DNA of 64,000 nucleotides, from contig NZ_CP027712.1 of assembly GCF_003945765.1 (NCBI RefSeq), positions 2,170,001-2,234,000 on the forward strand, written 5' to 3'. Of the stretch, positions 60,842-64,000 are shown piece after piece. A program made the translations under genes and the position numbers. Numbering within the stretch: position 1 is the first letter of the stretch; each line of letters begins with the position of its first letter. The notes beneath the pieces were generated by a model that saw only the letters and a program-made list of their open reading frames with translations, searched no databases and was not told the DNA's origin. This stretch comes from Pseudomonas chlororaphis subsp. chlororaphis. Its GTDB lineage: Bacteria > Pseudomonadota > Gammaproteobacteria > Pseudomonadales > Pseudomonadaceae.

Positions 60842-61235
60842 AACCATCCTTCAGATGGCGGCGATACGTCCAGTGAGTCAGCAGCGCAATCAACGCACTG
60901 TCCAGCAGCCAGAGCGGCATCAGCAGGCGCAAGGCCGGGTGAAGGCAAAGTACACCGGCGATCGACAGCCCCAGCAGCAGGCTGCTGAACCAATTGGCCA
61001 GGCCTTTGGCGCAGAGCAGGGCGTACAGCGGGGTAAACACCAGCGCCATGGGCAGAAAGCCAAACAGCAGGCCACCGCTGATGAACAAGGCGAATGCCCC
61101 AAGGGCAAACCAGAACCCTTGCCACAGGCTATCGGCGAAACACGCACTGAATACTGCAACTGCGAAGCCCTGTAGCACTATGACTGTGCGGAAGCTGCCA
61201 TAGGCGAGGATAAAGGTTTGCCATAGATGATTCAT
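60816..61235 (-). CDS. Small hypothetical multi-pass membrane protein
   Basis: A 139-residue protein with about four hydrophobic segments (RTVIVLQGFAVAVFSACF, LGAFALFISGGLLFGFLP, and two in the C-terminal half). It ends RRHLKDGYERTPLWR. No family recognised. Its 3' end overlaps the start of the DUF4952 gene on the same strand by 26 bases, so the two are coupled. Upstream gap 61236-61474 is shared with the NCS2 transporter. Confidence 0.7.
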   Translation of the reverse strand: MNHLWQTFILAYGSFRTVIVLQGFAVAVFSACFADSLWQGFWFALGAFALFISGGLLFGFLPMALVFTPLYALLCAKGLANWFSSLLLGLSIAGVLCLHPALRLLMPLWLLDSALIALLTHWTYRRHLKDGYERTPLWR

Positions 61236-61394
61236 TCAAGCGCTTCCATGCGTAGACGAAGGGCGGTGCCTGGGTAGGCGCCCTTTGGAGGCGGGGGATT
61301 CTATCAGGGTGTCTGGCGCAGTGTTCGGCAGGTGAAAGGCGGGGGCGGGTTATCGGGTATCGCGGTTTTATGAGGTTGGGCTGTGTCGAATAAA

Positions 61395-61404
61395 GTGTAT
61401 ACAA
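61395..61404. promoter_or_regulatory. GTATAC palindrome upstream of the NCS2 transporter
   Basis: GTGTATACAA matches the TTGTATACAA pattern of several FCD-class GntR regulators at 9 of 10 bases, 71 bases before the transporter start. Inference from form and place only. Confidence 0.35.
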
Positions 61405-61474
61405 CTCTATAGACATTTGTCCCGACTGTTGAATACAGTGTGCCCCATAACAAAAATCAGGGAACCCCCCAACC

Positions 61475-63013
61475 ATGAAAACGCCCTCTGTTTCACCGCA
61501 ACGGCCTGAAGATGAAAACCTGGGTCTTGGCGCGAATATGGCTTACGGCCTGCAACATGTCCTGACCATGTACGGCGGTATCGTTGCGGTGCCTTTGATC
61601 GTTGGCCAGGCCGCCGGCCTGGCGCCGGCGGACATCGGTCTGCTGATCGCGGCGTCGTTGTTCGCCGGCGGTCTGGCAACTCTCCTGCAAACCCTCGGCC
61701 TGCCGTTTTTCGGCTGTCAGCTGCCGCTGGTCCAGGGCGTGTCCTTCTCGGGCGTGGCGACCATGGTGGCGATTGTCAGCAGCGGTGGCGAAGGGGGCTT
61801 CCAGTCGATTCTCGGGGCGGTGATCGCCGCCTCGTTGATCGGTCTGCTGATCACTCCGGTGTTTTCACGCATCACCAAGTTCTTTCCACCGCTGGTCACG
61901 GGCATCGTGATCACCACCATCGGCCTGACCCTGATGCCAGTGGCGGCGCGCTGGGCCATGGGTGGCAACAGCCATGCGGAAAACTTCGGCAGCATGGCCA
62001 ATATCGGCCTGGCGGCGATCACCCTGGTGTTGGTGTTGCTGCTGAGCAAGATCGGTAGCGCGACCATCTCCCGGCTGTCGATCCTGCTGGCCATGGTGGT
62101 GGGCACGATCATCGCGGTGTTCCTGGGCATGGCCGATTTCTCCATGGTCACCCAGGGGCCGATGTTCGGCTTCCCGACGCCGTTTCATTTCGGCATGCCG
62201 ACTTTCCATTTCGCCGCCATCTTGTCGATGTGCATCGTGGTCATGGTGACCCTGGTGGAAACCTCGGCCGACATCCTCGCGGTGGGTGAGATCATCGACA
62301 CCAAGGTCGACTCCAAGCGTCTGGGCAATGGCCTGCGCGCCGACATGCTGTCGAGCATGATCGCGCCGATCTTCGGTTCCTTCACCCAGAGCGCCTTCGC
62401 CCAGAACGTCGGGCTGGTGGCGGTGACCGGGATCAAGAGCCGTTATGTGGTGGCTACCGGCGGGGTGTTCCTGGTGATCCTCGGCCTGCTGCCGTTCATG
62501 GGGCGGGTGATTGCCGCCGTACCGACTTCGGTGCTCGGCGGGGCCGGTATCGTGCTGTTCGGCACCGTGGCGGCCAGCGGTATCCGGACCCTGTCCAAGG
62601 TCGACTACCGTAACAACGTCAACCTGATCATCGTTGCCACCTCGATCGGCTTCGGCATGATTCCCATCGCCGCGCCGAACTTCTACGACCATTTCCCAAG
62701 CTGGTTCGCCACCATCTTCCATTCCGGCATCAGCTCCTCGGCGATCATGGCCATTGTGCTGAACCTCACCTTCAACCACTTCACCCTGGGCAACTCGGAC
62801 CAGCAATCGGTGTTTGCCGTGGCGTCCGAGCGTACCCTGCGCTACCAGGACCTGGCAGCGTTGCGTGAGGGCGATTATTTCAGCGGCGGCAAGCTGCACG
62901 ATGCCGAGGGCAACGAGATTCCGGTGGTGGATACGTCCCATGGCGAGCATGCTCCGGCTGCTCATCAGGCGTCGTCCCATGCCTCGAGCGCGGTCGAAAC
63001 CAGCAAGGTCTAG
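61475..63013 (+). CDS. NCS2 family nucleobase (xanthine/uracil) permease
   Basis: A 512-residue inner-membrane transporter of the NCS2 family with about 14 helices. Family motifs: AYGLQHVLTMYGG at helix 1, SFSGVATMVA, the VETSADILAVGEI helix with its key glutamate, and the signature FAQNVGLVAVTGIKSR. It looks nearer to xanthine/uric acid permeases (XanP/XanQ) than to UraA, but the substrate is inferred. The last 50 residues are His/Ala/Ser-rich (HGEHAPAAHQASSHASS), an odd hydrophilic tail. Confidence 0.88.
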   Translation: MKTPSVSPQRPEDENLGLGANMAYGLQHVLTMYGGIVAVPLIVGQAAGLAPADIGLLIAASLFAGGLATLLQTLGLPFFGCQLPLVQGVSFSGVATMVAIVSSGGEGGFQSILGAVIAASLIGLLITPVFSRITKFFPPLVTGIVITTIGLTLMPVAARWAMGGNSHAENFGSMANIGLAAITLVLVLLLSKIGSATISRLSILLAMVVGTIIAVFLGMADFSMVTQGPMFGFPTPFHFGMPTFHFAAILSMCIVVMVTLVETSADILAVGEIIDTKVDSKRLGNGLRADMLSSMIAPIFGSFTQSAFAQNVGLVAVTGIKSRYVVATGGVFLVILGLLPFMGRVIAAVPTSVLGGAGIVLFGTVAASGIRTLSKVDYRNNVNLIIVATSIGFGMIPIAAPNFYDHFPSWFATIFHSGISSSAIMAIVLNLTFNHFTLGNSDQQSVFAVASERTLRYQDLAALREGDYFSGGKLHDAEGNEIPVVDTSHGEHAPAAHQASSHASSAVETSKV

Positions 63014-63065
63014 GGCCGGCTGAATCGCCAGGCTGGACGCAATCAGTCCAGTCCTGGCCGGCTAG

Positions 63066-64000
63066 CTACTCCGCGACCCGCTCCGGCAGCCCTTGCCGGA
63101 CCAGCGCCAAGGCGAACAGCACCACCACGGCGGCTGCCGCCGACAGCGTCAAGGGCAGGCCGTGGGCGCCACCGCTCATGGCTGCACCGCTGAGCAGCGG
63201 CCCCAGCAGGCTGCCGATCCCCCACAACAAGCCCGCGCTGGCGTTGGCCGTGACCAGGTCGGGGCCGCTGAACTCCTGGCCGATCAGGATGATCGCCAGG
63301 GTGTACACCCCGCCGGCCGCCGCGCCGAGTATCACCAGGCTCGGCCAGAGCAGCGCCGGGTAGTTCATCAACAGTGGCAGCCCCAGGCCGATCACCAACG
63401 ACACCACGCCGCAGCCCAGGTAGATGGCGGCGCGTCCGGCCTTGTCCGACAGCCAGCCCAGAGGAAACTGGAACGCCGCATCCCCCAGCAGAATGATGCT
63501 GACCATCAGCGCCGCGAGCTTGATGGCGTAGCCGTGGGTCGCGGCGTAGACCGGAAACAGCGAGAGAATCACCGTATCGAAGAAGGCGAAGAACAGGATG
63601 CCCACGCACAGTGCCGGCGCCACCCGGATAAAGCCCAGCACCGAGAAGCTTTTGTTTGTGGCGTGTCCGGCAACGGGGCGCTGGCGTGGCAGGGTCAGCC
63701 AGATCACCGCAATGGCCAGCAGGTAACCGGTGCTGACCGTGGCGATCACCGCCGGCCCCTCGGTGCCGAGCAGGGCCACCAGGCCGGGGCCGATCATCTG
63801 GAACACGGTGAAACAGGTGGTGTAGACCGCGATCACTCGGCCGCGCACGGCGTCCGCGGCCATCTCGTTGACCCAGGTTTCTCCCAGGATGATGATCAGC
63901 CCGGCGCCGAAGCCCATGACGATCCGCGACAGCCCCAGGCCGGTCAGGCTGATCCCGGGGAGCTCCAGGGCGCCGATGCTGAGGGCGCACAGGCTGAAAC
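63066..64000 (-). CDS. MFS transporter (YcaD-like), cut by window end
   Basis: C-terminal 311 residues of a Major Facilitator protein, mostly hydrophobic. The visible part begins inside helix 3 or 4 (GLGLSRIVMGFGAGLIIILG) and holds WVNEMAADAVRGRVIAVYT and the second-half motif GWLSDKAGRAAIYLG. It looks like YcaD-type MFS exporters. The start lies beyond base 64000; the internal ATG at 63917 is not the true start. Substrate unknown. Confidence 0.85.
   Translation of the reverse strand, partial: FSLCALSIGALELPGISLTGLGLSRIVMGFGAGLIIILGETWVNEMAADAVRGRVIAVYTTCFTVFQMIGPGLVALLGTEGPAVIATVSTGYLLAIAVIWLTLPRQRPVAGHATNKSFSVLGFIRVAPALCVGILFFAFFDTVILSLFPVYAATHGYAIKLAALMVSIILLGDAAFQFPLGWLSDKAGRAAIYLGCGVVSLVIGLGLPLLMNYPALLWPSLVILGAAAGGVYTLAIILIGQEFSGPDLVTANASAGLLWGIGSLLGPLLSGAAMSGGAHGLPLTLSAAAAVVVLFALALVRQGLPERVAE

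Overview
The window is ordinary core chromosome of a Pseudomonas, most likely of the P. fluorescens / P. protegens / P. chlororaphis side of the genus. This rests on GC-rich coding DNA, clear Shine-Dalgarno sites, the lexA-sulA and psrA pair, the fadBA-topA block, copRS next to a cupredoxin and queF, and short palindromic REP-type repeats. From memory, the gene order follows two blocks of P. aeruginosa PAO1 (about PA3020 to PA2986, and PA2810 to PA2795). They are joined here at a REP palindrome at 44399-44433. I see no rRNA, tRNA, CRISPR array, integrase or transposase.

Region by region. 1-5.5 kb: aconitase N-terminus, RlmM, TusA, a MATE exporter, PdxB and a 59-residue protein. 5.8-12.8 kb: an exporter-type ABC transporter, lytic transglycosylase Slt, ABC-F ATPase Uup, a UspA protein and a small anchored protein. 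13.4-22.4 kb: fatty-acid oxidation fadBA, a DUF1653 protein, topA, and small conserved genes, with a DUF3137-like/LemA pair set among them. 22.5-26.6 kb: the SOS unit lexA-sulA, divergent psrA, then nagZ and a methylthioinosine phosphorylase. 26.7-33.4 kb: a tightly packed minus-strand unit mfd-csiV-SNF2/SWIM helicase. 33.7-41.0 kb: a long-form GAPDH, an MHS-family transporter, ApbE, transhydrogenase Sth, a glycerophosphodiesterase and a PilZ protein. 41.1-44.4 kb: lolCDE lipoprotein export. 44.4-48.4 kb: copRS, a copper-binding cupredoxin, queF and a DUF4404 protein. 48.5-54.5 kb: a phosphonatase-like protein without catalytic residues, mlaA, a PilZ protein, rssBC, tal and dusA. 54.7-64 kb: azoreductase with a divergent LysR regulator, a hypothetical, a diguanylate cyclase, GNAT and arylamine N-acetyltransferases, two small genes, an NCS2 nucleobase transporter and a truncated MFS gene.

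Working links: PsrA has two perfect operator-like sites before its own gene, and a 9/10 match stands before fadB, which fits the known PsrA control of fatty-acid oxidation. LexA has two CTG-N10-CAG boxes before lexA-sulA. PsrA and RssB/RssC both bear on RpoS in Pseudomonas. CopR probably binds a CusR-like box before the cupredoxin. LolCDE, MlaA, Slt, NagZ and CsiV serve the cell envelope.

No obviously new large system is present. The best leads are the mfd-csiV-SNF2 unit, the DUF3137/LemA pair, the dead phosphonatase-like protein, an orphan minus-strand terminator suggesting an sRNA upstream of fadB, an ApbE with no flavinylation partner nearby, and a strong hairpin inside lolCDE.
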